In this document: piece by piece, positions 34,656 through 36,757 of the stretch
How the letters are laid out: every line of letters starts with the position of its first letter
Position numbering within the stretch: position 1 is the stretch's first letter
Source: Rhodospirillales bacterium
GTDB taxonomy: Bacteria; Pseudomonadota; Alphaproteobacteria; Rhodospirillales; 2-12-FULL-67-15
DNA length: 36,757 bases
Assembly: GCA_009693905.1 (NCBI GenBank)
Contig: SHWG01000005.1
Coordinates: 1 to 36,757, forward strand
Direction: 5' to 3'
Notes under the pieces: model-generated
What the model saw: only the letters and a program-made list of their open reading frames with translations
Databases searched by the model: none
What the model was told of the DNA's origin: nothing
Made by a program: the position numbers and the translations under genes

Positions 34656-34697
34656 GGGAAAGACCCGCGGCGGCATAACCGGAGAAGGAACCGAACG

Positions 34698-35495
34698 ATG
34701 GCATTGCCCACGTTCACGATGCGTCAGCTATTGGAATCCGGCGTCCATTTCGGCCATAACACCCGGCGATGGAATCCGAAGATGGCCCCCTATCTGTTCG
34801 GGGTCCGCAACGGCATTCACGTCATCGATCTCGGCCAGACGGTGCCGCTTTTGCACCAGGCGATGGTCGCGGTGCGCGACGTGGTCGCCGCCGGTGGCAG
34901 GGTGCTGTTCGTCGGCACCAAGCGCCAGGCGTCCGACAAGGTCGCCGAGGCGGCCAAGCGCTGCGGCCAGCATTTCGTCAACCATCGCTGGCTCGGCGGC
35001 ATGCTCACCAACTGGCGCACGATCTCCAATTCGATCAAGCGCCTGCGCGACCTCGAACAAAATCTCAACCATCCCGAGTCCTTCGCCGGCCTGACCAAGA
35101 AGGAGCAGCTCAACCTTCAGCGCGAGCGCGACAAGCTCGATCGGGCGCTCGGCGGGATCAAGGAAATGGGCGGACTGCCCGACATCCTCGTCGTCATCGA
35201 CACCAACAAGGAACAGATCGCGGTCGCCGAGGCCCGCAAGCTCGGCATCCCGGTGGTCGCGGTAGTCGATTCGAACAGCGATCCGACGGGCATCACCTAT
35301 CCGATTCCCGGCAACGACGACGCGCTCAGGGCCGTCGTACTCTACTGCGATTTGATGGTCGGCGCGGTCCTCGACGGCATCCAGGCGGAATTGACCGTTC
35401 CCGGCAAGGACGCCGGCGCCTTGGAAACCCCGCCGATCGAGGCCCTTCCCGTCGAGGTCTCGACCGCCGGACCGCTCTCGCTGACGGGCGTTTGA
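34698..35495 (+). CDS. rpsB: 30S ribosomal protein S2
   Basis: Internal Met of ORF 34647..35495; [55 protein letters not shown]. Confidence 0.98.
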   Translation: MALPTFTMRQLLESGVHFGHNTRRWNPKMAPYLFGVRNGIHVIDLGQTVPLLHQAMVAVRDVVAAGGRVLFVGTKRQASDKVAEAAKRCGQHFVNHRWLGGMLTNWRTISNSIKRLRDLEQNLNHPESFAGLTKKEQLNLQRERDKLDRALGGIKEMGGLPDILVVIDTNKEQIAVAEARKLGIPVVAVVDSNSDPTGITYPIPGNDDALRAVVLYCDLMVGAVLDGIQAELTVPGKDAGALETPPIEALPVEVSTAGPLSLTGV

Positions 35496-35506
35496 AAGAC
35501 GGAATC

Positions 35507-36433
35507 ATGGCCGACATCGCGGCGTCGCTCGTCAAGGAACTGCGCGAGAAATCCGGCGCGGGCATGATGGATTGCAAGAAGGCGCTCGCCGAAAGCGGCG
35601 GGAACCTGGAAGCGGCGATGGATTGGCTGCGCAAGAAAGGTCTTTCCGCCGCGGCCAAGAAGGCCGGACGCATTGCCGCCGAAGGCTTGATCTCCGTCGC
35701 CGTCGAAGGCGGCCGGGGCGCGCTGGTCGAAGTCAACAGCGAAACCGATTTCGTCGCCCGCAACGAAAATTTCCAGTCTTTTGCCGCCACCCTTGCCAAG
35801 CTCGCGCTCAAGGTGGGCGGCGATCTCGATAAGCTCAAGGCTGCCGCCTATCCCGGCGCCGGGCGCACCGTTGCCGAGGAGATGACCCATCTCATCGCCA
35901 CCATCGGCGAGAACATGAACATCCGTCGCGCCAAAATTCTCGCCATCGACAAGGGCGTCATCGGTGCCTACGTCCACAACGCGGTCGCGCCCGGGCTGGG
36001 CAAGATCGGCGTGTTGGTCGCGCTCGAGTCGGGCGCGCCCTCGGGTCCGCTCGACGGTCTGGCCAAGCAGCTCGCCATGCACATCGCCGCCACGAACCCC
36101 CAAGCCGTGAGCCGGGAAGGCCTGGATGCGGCCGTGGTCGAACGGGAAAGAAACATTCTCGCCGACCAAGCGCGCACCTCGGGCAAGGGCGAAGATATCG
36201 TCGCCAAGATGGTTGAAGGTCGCTTGCGCAAATTCTACGAGGACGTGTGCCTGGTCGATCAGGTGTTCGTCATCGACGGCGAAAGCCGGGTCGGAGCGGC
36301 GATCGAACAGGTGGCCAAAGCCTCGGGCTCGGCCGTCGCGGTCAAGGGATTCGCCCGATTCGCCCTGGGCGAAGGAATCGAGCGGGTTCAGTCCGATTTC
36401 GCGGCCGAAGTGGCCGCCGCCGCTGGCCGGTAA
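35507..36433 (+). CDS. tsf: Elongation factor Ts
   Basis: Internal Met in ORF 34769..36433; [53 protein letters not shown]. Confidence 0.98.
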   Translation: MADIAASLVKELREKSGAGMMDCKKALAESGGNLEAAMDWLRKKGLSAAAKKAGRIAAEGLISVAVEGGRGALVEVNSETDFVARNENFQSFAATLAKLALKVGGDLDKLKAAAYPGAGRTVAEEMTHLIATIGENMNIRRAKILAIDKGVIGAYVHNAVAPGLGKIGVLVALESGAPSGPLDGLAKQLAMHIAATNPQAVSREGLDAAVVERERNILADQARTSGKGEDIVAKMVEGRLRKFYEDVCLVDQVFVIDGESRVGAAIEQVAKASGSAVAVKGFARFALGEGIERVQSDFAAEVAAAAGR

Positions 36434-36566
36434 GGCCCTGTCTTGGCCGTTCTTAACCCCTGTTTTCAGACCCTCGGAATCGCCCGGACCATTCAGGCCT
36501 AAAGCTTAAATTTACCAAGACCTTGCGGGATATCCTGGTATAAACTGGCCTGATAATTGGACTTCT

Positions 36567-36607
36567 CGCCTGGGACGCGCGGAAATGCCCGCTTTTGCGC
36601 CCAGGCG
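36567..36607 (+). promoter_or_regulatory. Long stem-loop in tsf-pyrH spacer / pyrH leader
   Basis: CGCCTGGG (36567-36574) pairs with CCCAGGCG (36600-36607); inner CGC/GCG and GCGG/CCGC segments. Confidence 0.55.
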
Positions 36608-36653
36608 CGGAGGGTTTGCGCGTGGCCGGGCGGGCAGAACCCAGGGCGGCACT

Positions 36654-36757
36654 ATGGCCAAGGCGATCAAGTACCGGCGGATACTGCTCAAGCTGTCGGG
36701 CGAGGGGCTTATGGGCAAGCGGGATCACGGCTTCGATCCCGCGACGATGAAACGCCT
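36654..36757 (+). CDS. pyrH: UMP kinase, N-terminal fragment (truncated by window end)
   Basis: MAKAIKYRRILLKLSGEGLMGKRDHGFDPATMKR, directly downstream of rpsB-tsf as usual. Confidence 0.93.
   Translation, partial: MAKAIKYRRILLKLSGEGLMGKRDHGFDPATMKR

Overview
The window is a dense, high-GC, entirely plus-strand block of conserved housekeeping genes. Gene content and order look alphaproteobacterial, probably Rhodospirillales-like; this is inferred from gene order and protein style, not from a search. Order: malonyl-CoA decarboxylase, tRNA-Leu(UAG), tig, clpP, clpX, lon, hup, tRNA-Val(UAC), tRNA-Asp(GUC), nuoA-N (all 14 Complex I subunits), birA, coaX, rnj, methylmalonyl-CoA epimerase, a DUF1467-type membrane protein, an uncharacterised small secreted protein, proS (short form), lolC/E, lolD, dnaE, rpsB, tsf, and the start of pyrH. 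I found no CRISPR array, prophage, transposon or defence-like locus, and nothing I can defend as a new multi-gene system. The points worth a second look are non-coding or small: (i) a promoter plus three tandem stem-loops forming a structured rpsB leader; (ii) a long perfect-stem hairpin in the tsf-pyrH spacer; (iii) hairpins abutting the ribosome-binding sites of clpX and hup; (iv) a perfect 14-bp palindrome and RpoH-like promoter upstream of lon; (v) a two-cysteine secreted orphan protein preceded by an 11-bp direct repeat with 21-bp period; (vi) a run of 24 co-directional genes (~25 kb) with no gap over about 51 bp. All hairpins and promoters were found by eye, with no energy calculation.
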